Shown in pieces: positions 1 to 8,042 of a DNA stretch of 64,000 nucleotides. The notes under the pieces were generated by a model. It ran no database searches and was not told where the DNA came from. It saw nothing but the letters and a program-made list of their open reading frames with translations. A program made the translations under genes and the position numbers. Each line of letters starts with the position of its first letter. Within the stretch, counting starts at the first letter, position 1. Source of the stretch: Mycobacterium haemophilum DSM 44634 (GTDB taxonomy: Bacteria > Actinomycetota > Actinomycetes > Mycobacteriales > Mycobacteriaceae); assembly GCF_000340435.2 (NCBI RefSeq), contig NZ_CP011883.2, positions 2,960,687-3,024,686 of the forward strand, given 5' to 3'.

Positions 1-16
1 GCGTTTCCGAATCAAA

Positions 17-315
17 TCACGTGACGTCCGAACCACCGTCGACGCTGATGTTGGCTCCGGTCATGTAGGAATTGCGTCGCGATGCGAGGAATGCGACGAC
101 CGGTCCGACTTGCTCCGGCAGGCCTGCTCGGGGCAGTTGAGCCAGATGTCCGAAATGCTTGGCGATGGCCGCCATCAGGCGACAAGGGTCGTCGCCGTCA
201 CGCCCTCGTCGACGGATTGGCGCCACTGTTCGTCGGTCAGATCGTCGAAGCTGCCTTGTACACTCGGTCCAGCATTGATGAGCACATTGAGACGACCGTC
301 CCATCGTTCACCGAG
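17..315 (-). pseudogene. SDR-family oxidoreductase remnant
   Basis: Two pieces of a short-chain dehydrogenase lie in different frames. The upstream piece (about 175-315) encodes the region ending in an N-A-G motif (NVLINAG), then a DDLTDEQW-type stretch, and stops at TGA 175-177; a TAG precedes it at 316-318. The downstream piece (17 to about 180) encodes the SDR C-terminus, with PEQVGPVVAFLAS and the final MTGANISVDGG motif. The Rossmann glycine motif and the catalytic Ser and YxxxK segment are missing. This is an internally deleted, frameshifted remnant and cannot be an active enzyme. The family is clear; the original substrate is not. Confidence 0.75.
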
Positions 316-558
316 CTACCAGGCCGACGGCATCCGGGCTACCACGACCTGTCAAGTCTGTCACCGCGGCGTCCAGCCGTATTTATCAGAAAGCCTACGA
401 TAGGAATTACAGTAGCAGCCGGAGAATGGCACAGCACACCGAAAGGCGACACGTACGCGTATGTGCAGGCGGGCAAACAACTGCCGGTAGATTTGCTTGG
501 GCCGCTGAGGTGACTCGGGCCGTATGCGCAACATTGGATCTTGATGGAGGTGCCCGTA

Positions 559-1350
559 GTGGCCAAGCAGGCAACCGTCGACAAGCGTCAGCGACGCGAA
601 CGCGGATCCATCAATCCCGACGACATCATCAGCGGCGCATTCGAACTCGCAGAACAAGTATCGATCGACAACCTGAGCATGCCGCTGCTCGGCAAGTACC
701 TCGGCGTCGGTGTCACCAGTATCTACTGGTACTTCCGCAAGAAGGATGATCTGCTCAACGCGATGACCGACCGCGCCTTGAGCAAGTACGTATTCGCCAC
801 CCCGTACGTGCAAGCCAGCGACTGGCGCGAGACGTTGCGCAACCACGCCCGTCTGATGCGTAAAACGTTCATGGGCAACCCAATACTGTGCGATCTGATT
901 CTGATTCGAGCCGCTCTTAGTCCCAAAGCGGCACGCCTGGGCGCTCAAGAGATGGAACGGGCGATCGCCAATCTGGTGCAGGCCGGCTTATCGCCGGAGG
1001 ACGCCTTCGACACCTACTCCGCGGTTTCGGTCCACGTCCGCGGATCAGTGGTGCTGCACCGGCTCTACGAGAAAAACCAGTCGCCCGATAGCGGTTCACG
1101 TGCTATCGAGGACGCCGTGGCAATCGACCCCGCCACCACGCCGCTGATTGCTCAAGTGACCAAGAAGGGACACCACATTGGGGCCCCTGATGAAACCAAT
1201 TTCGAATACGGCCTCGACTGCATCCTCGACCACGCCGGCCGGTTGATCGAGGAGGGCGCACCAGCGGGCAAGTCGGTGCCCGCCCAGCCACGCAAAGCAG
1301 CTAAGTCAACAAGTCAACGCGGGCGAACCAAGTCGATCGCAGCTCGTTGA
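559..1350 (+). CDS. TetR-family transcriptional regulator (Rv1353c-like)
   Basis: 263-residue DNA-binding regulator. The N-terminal helix-turn-helix is visible: an INPDDIISGAF first helix, then the recognition region around LGVGVTSIYWYFRKKDDLL. The C-terminal part is a helical ligand-binding domain with a basic, Ala/Lys-rich tail. Start GTG 559 is chosen because GGAGG at 546-550 lies 8 nt upstream; TTG 541 and ATG 544 are in frame but overlap that site. Close in sequence and relative position to M. tuberculosis Rv1353c (from memory). The ligand is unknown. It probably controls itself or a neighbour, and the 240 bp upstream contain no other gene. Confidence 0.85.
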   Translation: MAKQATVDKRQRRERGSINPDDIISGAFELAEQVSIDNLSMPLLGKYLGVGVTSIYWYFRKKDDLLNAMTDRALSKYVFATPYVQASDWRETLRNHARLMRKTFMGNPILCDLILIRAALSPKAARLGAQEMERAIANLVQAGLSPEDAFDTYSAVSVHVRGSVVLHRLYEKNQSPDSGSRAIEDAVAIDPATTPLIAQVTKKGHHIGAPDETNFEYGLDCILDHAGRLIEEGAPAGKSVPAQPRKAAKSTSQRGRTKSIAAR

Positions 1351-1579
1351 AGCACGTTTTGTACTCTGTCGGGCCGATGTTACCGAGGTAGCGATAGCGG
1401 CGTGAGCGAAGTAACCGCCGACGGTGCCGAACGAGCCGAGCAACCCCACCGACGCATGTTCTCGCCAAAGCTCCAGGACGTGAATTGGGCCCTGATGTCG
1501 GCAGAATCGTTGCACTCCAATGCTTTCTGGTAGACATGGGGACCGGCCACGCTGACCTTCGCAACGTCACGTTTGTTCA

Positions 1580-2185
1580 TTACCAGGCTGGGCTGATTGA
1601 CGAGGGCGTTGTTGCTGACCCGCTAGAAACCGCGACGGCCTCGGGTACCGGCCTGAGCTCGCCGGTGATCTGCGGCGCCGTCTTAAATGGGGTCACTGCC
1701 GACAACGCATCCAACGCCCTAGTTGCGTAGGTATCCATCGCCTCGACGTCCTGGGCCCAGAACTCGTCATATTGCTCCTCGAGGCCCGCGATCGCCGCAA
1801 CGTTTTGCCCGAACGCGTTGTCCGCGATCAGCGTCTGCAACTCAGCGCGGTTCCATGCGATGTACTCCGGAGGCACCGTCATCTCAAACGCTGCCTCATA
1901 GGCCTCCGCGAGGATCAGGGTCTGTTTGGCGGACACAATGACATGCCGCCACACGGCCCACAGCCACCACTTATACGGCAAGGCCGCCTCGGCCATGCGT
2001 ATCGCCGTCGGACCCAGCCACTCTCGCTGCAGCGCGCAGAACACGCCATCAAACCCCGTAGCGGCTATATTCAGCTCACTCGCCAAGTCCTGCCAATCGT
2101 TGGCGGCGGCATACATTGAGTCAGCGCCCGCGCCCGCATACATGTTGGCAGAGTTCACCTCCGGTGGTAGCGCTCCAAAATACAT
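1580..2185 (-). CDS. PPE-family protein, short
   Basis: 201 residues. Starts MYFGALPPEVNS with the diagnostic Pro-Pro-Glu at residues 7-9 and has a W-L-G turn at 56-58. The PPE helical domain runs to about residue 170, ending in the usual TPFKTAPQIT-type linker. The protein then stops about 30 residues on, so it lacks the long C-terminal region of most PPE proteins. Start ATG 2183-2185 has AAGGA about 8 nt upstream. It lies 77 bp behind the PE gene, so the two should form a heterodimer exported by an ESX system. The 229 bp after the stop (1351-1579) carry short open stretches in all three minus frames but nothing I can identify; they could be a decayed C-terminus. Confidence 0.85.
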   Translation of the reverse strand: MYFGALPPEVNSANMYAGAGADSMYAAANDWQDLASELNIAATGFDGVFCALQREWLGPTAIRMAEAALPYKWWLWAVWRHVIVSAKQTLILAEAYEAAFEMTVPPEYIAWNRAELQTLIADNAFGQNVAAIAGLEEQYDEFWAQDVEAMDTYATRALDALSAVTPFKTAPQITGELRPVPEAVAVSSGSATTPSSISPAW

Positions 2186-2263
2186 CTCGTTGTTCCTTCC
2201 GGTTGGCAACGGATGCTGCCACTGGTGCCGAGGTCTGCTGTGCCGGTGTCGCCTTCAGCGAGA

Positions 2264-2563
2264 TCAGTTGAAGGCCCTGGTGTTCTCGGCCTCAGCGGCC
2301 GAATAGGCAGCGGCGCCGTCCGACAAGGCTGCCCAGTACCTGTCAAGGCTCAGCGCTGACTCCGCGCTGATCTCTTGATAGTTCGCCGCGTGCCTGGCGA
2401 GGTGCGCCGCCACCTTCTTCGACACCGCGTCGTTAGCCGGGGGCACAACGGCGGTCGTACCCGGCGCCGCCGCCGCACTGCTGTTAACCATATGAGCATG
2501 GACGTACTCCACCAAAACAGCCGCCTCCTCCATCGCCTCGGGGACTGTGGTCACAAAAGACAT
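2264..2563 (-). CDS. PE-family protein
   Basis: 99 residues, the length of a bare PE domain with no PGRS tail. Begins MSFVTTVPEAM, has the helical hairpin expected of PE, and carries the C-terminal ESX secretion signal YxxxE (Tyr87, Glu91). Start ATG 2561-2563 has a GAGGAG ribosome site about 9 nt upstream. First gene of a PE/PPE pair with the downstream PPE gene. M. tuberculosis has no PE/PPE at this site, as far as I recall, so the pair is an accessory insertion. The 296 bp upstream (2564-2859) hold no recognisable gene and probably carry the promoter. Confidence 0.85.
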   Translation of the reverse strand: MSFVTTVPEAMEEAAVLVEYVHAHMVNSSAAAAPGTTAVVPPANDAVSKKVAAHLARHAANYQEISAESALSLDRYWAALSDGAAAYSAAEAENTRAFN

Positions 2564-2859
2564 GCCGACTTCGCTCCTCATCAAGAACTTAAGCAATTGC
2601 TCGTGCTGTCCACACCGCCGGCCTAGGCGGTACGGAGCGATTGCCATTGCGCACAGTTATACGACGAACTTCATGGTTAACTCGACGTAAGCTGCTGAAG
2701 CCTAGCGTGCAAACACACCCTAGACCGAAATCAGCCGGAAGTTGATCCCACAGAAATCCACTGCAGCGGCCGCAGAACCGACCACAAGCGGTATGCCTCG
2801 GCGTGTTCGAGCGGGTGCATTGGCAAAACCAGGCTGACCGGAGCAGCCATGTCCGGCCC

Positions 2860-3222
2860 TCAACTCGCCGTATTGCGCCGCCGCCGAGATAGCGGATGGC
2901 TCGCTTCGGCAACCACGCCACGCACAACAAGGTGGTCGATCAACGGAATAGCTGTGGCGGCAAGGTGTTCCGACATCGCAGTCCGGGCGAGCTTGTCATC
3001 GTGTTTCTCGAGCGCAGACAAGACCCGCCGATGATCCCGTATCGACTGGTCGTGCCAGCCCCCGACGGTGGGGAACACCGATTCAGGTGCGTAGCGGGTA
3101 ATCTGTGACATCAGCTGGGCAAGCTTCGGCGAGTCCGCCGCAATATTGATGGCCCGATGAAACTCGTGGTTGAGGCGAACCGTCCGCTCGTCGTCGGTTC
3201 CGGCATAGGTGTCTTCCAACTG
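2860..3222 (-). pseudogene. GntR/FCD regulator, C-terminal remnant
   Basis: About 119 codons encode the C-terminal ligand-binding (FCD) helices of a GntR-family regulator. Visible features are the LNHEFHRAI motif (residues about 16-24), a later H-D-Q-S-I-R-D-H-R segment, and an AMSEHL helix; these carry the metal-binding histidines usual in FCD domains. The N-terminal winged-helix DNA-binding domain is absent. At its 5' side the reading frame runs out of frame into the CaiB-type remnant, so a deletion or rearrangement joined two unrelated genes near 3215-3225. Not expected to function. Confidence 0.7.
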
Positions 3223-3673
3223 CCACCGCTGCCCCGGTCCCGGTTACCTCAACCAAGTCGCGAAAGTGCCGCCCGGTCAACGCGACAACCATGAACGCGG
3301 CCCCATCACGACTGGCGAAATCCCGGCCGTACTGGCCGTAGATGGCGTTGCCTAGACGCGGACGTTGTGTCCCATTCACCTGAGGCTCAGTCAAGAACCC
3401 GAGGTTTCCCGCCGTGGCCAGCGCGGCGTACAGGCCACAGCACACATCCCAGGCCGGCAACACATGGTTGATCGGCCCGCAATGATTGGCCAGACCGGTG
3501 ACGAGCGGGAATCCGGCACTCGCGTTCACGGTGTAATCCATGCCGGTGGAACTGTCACCGCGCCCAAGCAGCTGAACATGGATGACATCGGAACGCTTGA
3601 CGGGCAGGCGATCATGACTTAGCCACGACAAGCCGGCGTTGGTCACGACAATGCCGTCGCCCTCGACGACCAT
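3223..3673 (-). pseudogene. CaiB/BaiF-type CoA-transferase remnant
   Basis: Encodes a middle portion of a family III CoA-transferase. Recognisable stretches are GLSWLSHDRL, DVIHVQLLGRGD, MDYTVNASAGFP, GPINHVLPAWD and TAGNLGFLTEPQVNG. The N-terminal third with the CoA-binding and catalytic Asp region is missing, about 25-30 residues appear to be lost between AALATAG and the upstream helix, and the 3' end runs into the GntR-FCD remnant in another frame. It begins 10 bp behind the fabG2 stop, so a second deletion edge lies there. Family assignment is from remembered motifs. Confidence 0.65.
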
Positions 3674-3683
3674 TCTGCTGGCT

Positions 3684-4424
3684 TCAGATGTGTCGACCGC
3701 CAGTGACTTCCAGAACGGTTCCGGTCATATACGACGACAGATCGGAGGCGAGGAACAGAGCGACGCTGGCTACTTCGCTGGGCTCCCCGGCCCGCCCCAT
3801 CGGAACCTCCGCCACCTTTGCGTCCCAAACGCGTTGCGGCATTGCCTCGGTCATGGCCGAACGAATCAATCCGGGAGCGATCGCGTTCACCCGAATACCT
3901 AGGTAGGCAAGCTCTTTGGCCGCGGCCTTGGTCATCCCCACGATCCCGGCCTTGGCCGCCGAGTAATTGGTCTGACCGACCATGCCGACCTTGCCCGACA
4001 CCGACGACATGTTCACAATTGCGCCACGTTTGTTGCCCCGCATGATCGCCGCGGCCATCCGGGTACCGTTCCACGTCCCCTTCAGGTGTACCGCGATGAC
4101 CTCGTCGAACTGCTCTTCGGTCATCTTGCGCATCGTCGCGTCGCGGGTGATCCCGGCGTTGTTGACCATGATGTCCAGTCCACCGAACTGCTCGACAGCA
4201 GTCCGAACAAGGGTGTCAACATCGGCGGCCCGGGTCACATCACACTGCACTGCCAAGGCGACATCCGCGCCACCCAGTTGCTTCGCCGCAACTCCAGTCG
4301 CCTCGAGGTTCACATCACCGAGCACCACCCGCGCGCCCTCTGCGACGAACCGCTCGGCAATGGCCAGACCCAGACCTTGTGCACCGCCGGTGACTACCGC
4401 GATCTGACCGCTCAGCAACGCCAC
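3684..4424 (-). CDS. fabG2: 3-oxoacyl-ACP reductase-like SDR FabG2
   Basis: 246-residue classical SDR predicted to reduce 3-oxoacyl thioesters with NADPH. Visible motifs: the glycine-rich cofactor loop TGGAQGLGLAI, NNAG at mid-Rossmann, catalytic Ser in the NMSSVSG strand, and YSAAK (YxxxK). The C-terminus is SYMTGTVLEVTGG. Start GTG 4422-4424 gives the usual family length and the start MALLSGQIAVVTGG. The open frame extends upstream through the tRNA gene, so longer starts are rejected. Closely resembles M. tuberculosis Rv1350. In that species irtB lies just upstream; here the tRNA-Leu gene does. Confidence 0.9.
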   Translation of the reverse strand: MALLSGQIAVVTGGAQGLGLAIAERFVAEGARVVLGDVNLEATGVAAKQLGGADVALAVQCDVTRAADVDTLVRTAVEQFGGLDIMVNNAGITRDATMRKMTEEQFDEVIAVHLKGTWNGTRMAAAIMRGNKRGAIVNMSSVSGKVGMVGQTNYSAAKAGIVGMTKAAAKELAYLGIRVNAIAPGLIRSAMTEAMPQRVWDAKVAEVPMGRAGEPSEVASVALFLASDLSSYMTGTVLEVTGGRHI

Positions 4425-4556
4425 CTGGAAATCATATTTCCTATAGGATCCTCGCCGAAGTTCTGCACGGATTCGAGGAATCGTGACGACATCACCGGCC
4501 ATCCCGCACAGACGGGCGCTACATCGAACAACACCGCGACCTGTTTGGTGCAAGAG

Positions 4557-4639
4557 TGCGGGCGGAGGGAGTCGAACCCACATGCTCTTTCGAGCACCGG
4601 CACCTAAAGCCGGCGCGTATACCGTTTCGCCACGCCCGC
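4557..4639 (-). tRNA. tRNA-Leu (anticodon UAG)
   Basis: 83-nt gene. The acceptor arms GCGGGCG (5', at 4633-4639) and CGCCCGC (3', at 4558-4564) pair over 7 bp. The anticodon stem is CCGGC/GCCGG with loop TTTAGGT, giving UAG. The long variable arm (TGCTCGAAAGAGCA type) is that of a type II tRNA, and the T arm contains GGTTCGACTCC. CCA is not encoded; the discriminator base is A. It reads CUN leucine codons. It lies between fabG2 and lprD, where the mbt-2/irtAB genes sit in M. tuberculosis. Confidence 0.95.
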
Positions 4640-4944
4640 GGAACCTCGCGATCTTATCGCTTGCTCGTCGGTGGCGCGGCATAGCTTAGCCCATAACCGA
4701 CGAAAGCCGAGCGGCGTGCGGGTCTGCCGTGTGCCGCGACCGACGGTGCTGGACAGGCGACGCCGACCACAGATTCGACCAAGGCTAGCGAGTGGACCGG
4801 GCTGCGGCGTCGGTCATGACTTTTCCGCACTTCCGGCCGCGGCATACTCCTATGTCGTGGATCGTTCTGCGCGGCGCTCGACAACCTTGGGTGGCGCGCC
4901 TCGATGAATTCGTCGGGCCAAGTCGTGAGCGGTACCGTCAAGGA
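4640..4944. other. Intergenic region between tRNA-Leu and lprD
   Basis: About 305 bp between two divergently read genes. It must hold the tRNA promoter (minus strand) and the promoter of lprD and its partner (plus strand). An in-frame ATG at 4852 could extend LprD by 31 residues, but the extension does not look like a signal peptide. I see no repeat or small gene here. Confidence 0.5.
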
Positions 4945-5325
4945 GTGTCCACTACACGTCGTCGCAGGCCCGCGCTGATCGCCTTGGCGATCGTTGCCGC
5001 CGGTGGCTGCCTGGCCCTGGGCTGGTGGCAGTGGACCAGGTTTCAGTCGGCCTCGGGTACCTTCCAGAATCTCGGCTATGCGTTACAGTGGCCGCTGTTC
5101 GCCGGGTTCTGCCTCTACGCGTACCGCAACTTCGTGCGCTATGAAGAGTCGCCCCCGCAGCCGCGGAACGCGGACTGCATCACCGAAATTCCACCCGAAC
5201 TGCTGCCCGCTCGCCCCAAGCCCGCGCAGCAGCCACCAGACGATCCCGCCCTACGGGAGTACAACGCCTACCTAGCCGAGCTGGCCAAGCAAGACGCCGA
5301 AAAACAGAACAGGACCACCGCATGA
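4945..5325 (+). CDS. lprD: Predicted membrane protein/lipoprotein LprD
   Basis: 126 residues, the same length as M. tuberculosis Rv1343c (LprD) and very similar as I remember it. A basic N-terminus (STTRRRRP) is followed by a hydrophobic segment ending V-A-A-G-G-C, then GWWQWTRF and a second hydrophobic segment near WPLFAGFCLYAY, then a Pro-rich cytosolic-type tail. The Gly-Gly-Cys site is a poor lipobox, so lipidation is uncertain. The GTG start directly abuts AAGGA, an unusually short spacing; ATG 4852 is the alternative. Its stop overlaps the next gene's start by 4 nt (ATGA), so the two are translationally coupled. Function unknown. Confidence 0.75.
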   Translation: MSTTRRRRPALIALAIVAAGGCLALGWWQWTRFQSASGTFQNLGYALQWPLFAGFCLYAYRNFVRYEESPPQPRNADCITEIPPELLPARPKPAQQPPDDPALREYNAYLAELAKQDAEKQNRTTA

Positions 5326-5666
5326 CCACACCCGAGACACCCCAAGCACCCGCCTTTCCCGTTGAGAAGATCCGCACCGCGCTACGTGGCTACCGAATCA
5401 TGGCCTGGACAACGGGTATCTGGCTCATCGCACTGTGCTACGAGATCGTCTCGCACCTCGCCTTCCACCACGAAATCCGGTGGATCGAAGTGGTGCACGG
5501 CTGGGTGTATTTCGTCTACGTGTTGACCGCGTTCAACCTCGCCATCAAGGTCAGATGGCCGATCGGCAAAACCGTCGGTGTGCTGCTAGCCGGCACCATC
5601 CCACTGCTGGGCATCATCGTCGAGCATTTCCAAACCAAAGACATCAAAGCCCGCTTCGGGTTTTAG
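5322..5666 (+). CDS. DUF3817 integral membrane protein (Rv1342c-like)
   Basis: 114 residues with three predicted membrane segments: WTTGIWLIALCYEIV, VVHGWVYFVYVLTAF, and the GKTVGVLLAGTIPLLGIIVEH helix. The FxxEH-type ending (GIIVEHF) is typical of DUF3817 proteins. The start ATG overlaps the lprD stop. Orthologue of M. tuberculosis Rv1342c by order and sequence. Molecular function is not established. The gene converges on rdgB, with 54 bp between stops. Confidence 0.8.
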   Translation: MTTPETPQAPAFPVEKIRTALRGYRIMAWTTGIWLIALCYEIVSHLAFHHEIRWIEVVHGWVYFVYVLTAFNLAIKVRWPIGKTVGVLLAGTIPLLGIIVEHFQTKDIKARFGF

Positions 5667-5720
5667 GCACGGTCGAACGTGAAGCTGGCCGCACACTCGA
5701 GCTCGAACGTGCGGCTGGTT

Positions 5721-6347
5721 TCACGTTCGCGCGGCAAGGGCACGCAGCGCGGGCACCAGCAGCGCCAACGCACGGCCGCGATGCGAGACCGCGTCCTTCT
5801 CCGCTGGGCTTAATTGAGCCGCTGTGCGGCCTGCCATGTCCGGGCCGTCAGGAATGAAGACCGGGTCGTAGCCAAACCCGCCGTCACCGCGCGGCTCCCT
5901 GGCGATCGTGCCCGGCCACACGCCTCGGACGACGATTTCATCAGACCGCGATACCAACGCGCAGGCCGACACGAATGCCGCGCCGCGCCGCTCGTCCGGC
6001 ACATCGCGCAACTGCGCCAGCAGTAGCGCGGTATTGGCGGCATCACTGTCGGGATCGCCGTGGTTACCTGACCAGCGCGCCGACAGCACTCCCGGCATGC
6101 CGTGCAAAGCGGCCACCTCCAAACCGGAGTCGTCGGCCACAGTCGCCAGACCCGTCGCTGCGAACGCGTCGCGCGCCTTAGCTAGCGCGTTGTCCTCGAA
6201 GGTGGCGCCGGCTTCGGGCGCTTCATCGAACGGCGCCACGTCGTTCAGCGACACCAGCGTCAGCCCCGACACCCCAGCACCGTCGAGCACGCGGCGCAGC
6301 TCGGCCAGCTTTTTCCGATTACGGCTGGCGACCAGCAGCTGAGTCAC
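5721..6347 (-). CDS. rdgB: RdgB/HAM1 non-canonical purine NTP pyrophosphatase
   Basis: 208-residue house-cleaning enzyme that hydrolyses ITP, dITP and XTP to the monophosphate and pyrophosphate, keeping deaminated purines out of nucleic acids. Motifs: the N-terminal ASRNRKKLAEL (SxNxxK), the metal site EDNALAKA, DDSGLEV (catalytic Asp), GFGYDPVF (base recognition) and SHRGRAL near the C-terminus. Start GTG 6345-6347 lies 11 nt after the rph stop, so it is the second gene of an rph-rdgB pair. Corresponds to Rv1341. Confidence 0.9.
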   Translation of the reverse strand: MTQLLVASRNRKKLAELRRVLDGAGVSGLTLVSLNDVAPFDEAPEAGATFEDNALAKARDAFAATGLATVADDSGLEVAALHGMPGVLSARWSGNHGDPDSDAANTALLLAQLRDVPDERRGAAFVSACALVSRSDEIVVRGVWPGTIAREPRGDGGFGYDPVFIPDGPDMAGRTAAQLSPAEKDAVSHRGRALALLVPALRALAART

Positions 6348-6358
6348 AAGCGCCGCTG

Positions 6359-7138
6359 TCAGCTTCCGAACGCCTTCGGCGGTGGCGGTCCCTCGGGCAG
6401 CACACCCGGGTACGGCAGCGCCAACGCATCACGCTGTGCGGCGAACAACGTGTCGCAAGCACCCAGTGCCATGTCGAGCAGCTTGTCCAGCGTCGAACGT
6501 GGGAACGTCGCGCCCTCACCGGTCCCCTGAATCTCCACCAGCGTCCCGGTGTCGGTCGCGATGACGTTCATGTCGACCTCGGCCCGCGAGTCTTCCTCGT
6601 AAGGCAGGTCCACCCGAATCCTGCCGTCGACCACGCCGACGCTGACCGCGGCGATGGCACACGATAATGGCCTGGGATCTAATAGCCGGCCCGCCGCCGA
6701 CAGGTAAGTCACCGCATCGGCCAACGCCACGTAGGCGCCGGTGACGGCCGCGGTGCGAGTGCCACCGTCGGCCTGCAACACGTCGCAGTCGACAGCGATG
6801 GTGTTCTCCCCAAGCGCCGCCAGATCGATGCACGCCCGCAATGACCGCCCGATCAGCCGGCTGATCTCCTGGGTGCGCCCGGACAGCCGACCCTTCACCG
6901 ATTCGCGTTCCGAACGAGTATGGGTGGCCGACGGCAGCATCGCGTATTCCGCGGTGAGCCACCCCATACCCGATCCCTTCCGCCAGCGCGGCACTCCCTC
7001 GGTGACGGTAGCGGTGCACATGACCTTGGTGTGACCGAATTCGATGAGCACCGAACCCGCCGGGTGTTCGGTGAACCCGCGGGTGATGACCACCGCGCGA
7101 AGCTCGTCGTCAAGGCGACCGTCTTCTCGTTTGGACAC
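6359..7138 (-). CDS. rph: RNase PH
   Basis: 259-residue phosphorolytic 3'-5' exoribonuclease that trims tRNA 3' ends, releasing nucleoside diphosphates. The RNase PH fold is recognised from FGHTKVMCTATV, WLTAEYAMLPSAT, SGRTQEISRLIGRSLR (phosphate-binding Arg region), DCDVLQADGGTRTA and DLPYEEDSRAEVDMNV. Start GTG 7136-7138 (MSKREDGRLDDEL) matches the family start; the frame is open 11 codons further but without support. Paired with rdgB downstream. Corresponds to Rv1340. Confidence 0.92.
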   Translation of the reverse strand: MSKREDGRLDDELRAVVITRGFTEHPAGSVLIEFGHTKVMCTATVTEGVPRWRKGSGMGWLTAEYAMLPSATHTRSERESVKGRLSGRTQEISRLIGRSLRACIDLAALGENTIAVDCDVLQADGGTRTAAVTGAYVALADAVTYLSAAGRLLDPRPLSCAIAAVSVGVVDGRIRVDLPYEEDSRAEVDMNVIATDTGTLVEIQGTGEGATFPRSTLDKLLDMALGACDTLFAAQRDALALPYPGVLPEGPPPPKAFGS

Positions 7139-7187
7139 GACGCCAACCCTAGACGTGTGGCAGTCGGGCAATCAGACCCAGCCCGGC

Positions 7188-7970
7188 TCAGACCCGTTCG
7201 GGGGCTTGAATATCGAACATCTCACCGGACACCACCGCGTGCACCGGACCACCGAACTCTGCTTTGGCCTCGCTGATCACGTCCTCACGCGAGGTCCACG
7301 GCGGGATATGCGTCAGCAGCAGCTCGCGGACACCTGCCTGCGCCGCAGCCCGCCCGGCCTCGGTGCCCGACAGATGCAGATTCGACGGCCGGTCCGGCGA
7401 GTGTGTCCAGGACGCCTCGCAGAGGAAGACGTCCGCGTCCCGAGCCAGTTCGACGAGCTGGTCGCAGCTACCGGTGTCGCCGCTATAGACCAGCGACGCA
7501 CCGCTGGGATCGGTGATCCGCAGGCCGTAGGACTCCGTTGGGTGAGCCACCAACCGCGGCACGATCGTCAGCGCTCCCAGTGTCACCGGTTCCCCGTCGA
7601 CCCAGTGGTGAATATCGAAGATGTCCGAACAATCGTCGATCTCCCCGCCGTACGGTGACGACGCCGCCCCCAACCGCGACCAGGTATCACCGGGGCCGTA
7701 CAGCAATGCCTTGCCGACGGGGCGCGACGGGTGATAGCGACGCCACACGAACAGTCCGGGCATGTCCAAGCAGTGGTCGGCGTGCAGATGCGACAACAGC
7801 ACATGCACCGAGCCGGGATCCGCATGCCGTTGCAGCGCCCCGAGCACTCCCCCGCCGAAGTCAAGAACCAACGGCGGGGTGTCCGGGGCTCGGAGCAAAT
7901 AACCCGACGCAGGCGAATCCGGACCCACCACACTGCCGGAGCAGCCGAGCACGGTTATTCGCACGGTCAC
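7188..7970 (-). CDS. Metallo-beta-lactamase-fold cAMP phosphodiesterase (Rv1339-like)
   Basis: 260 residues from GTG 7968-7970. The metal-binding HLHADH motif (His61, His63, Asp65, His66) is intact, with a later YSGDTG Asp and a downstream His (LLLTHIPPW). Its M. tuberculosis counterpart Rv1339 is an atypical class II cAMP phosphodiesterase that lowers intracellular cAMP; I assign the same role by similarity. The frame stays open upstream to 8042, but codon use there is poor, so the start is uncertain by up to 24 residues. It is the only cAMP-degrading gene seen here and shares the window with two cyclases and a cNMP-binding protein. Confidence 0.85.
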   Translation of the reverse strand: MTVRITVLGCSGSVVGPDSPASGYLLRAPDTPPLVLDFGGGVLGALQRHADPGSVHVLLSHLHADHCLDMPGLFVWRRYHPSRPVGKALLYGPGDTWSRLGAASSPYGGEIDDCSDIFDIHHWVDGEPVTLGALTIVPRLVAHPTESYGLRITDPSGASLVYSGDTGSCDQLVELARDADVFLCEASWTHSPDRPSNLHLSGTEAGRAAAQAGVRELLLTHIPPWTSREDVISEAKAEFGGPVHAVVSGEMFDIQAPERV

Positions 7971-8042
7971 TACTGTGCCATGCCCGATACCAGGATGAGG
8001 AAAACATTGCCCATTAAGGTGATCAGAATCTCTTGCACCCAC

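Noticed and set aside
361..948. 195-codon minus-strand frame opposite the TetR gene
   Set aside because: No motif; the TetR frame with a ribosome site explains the region.
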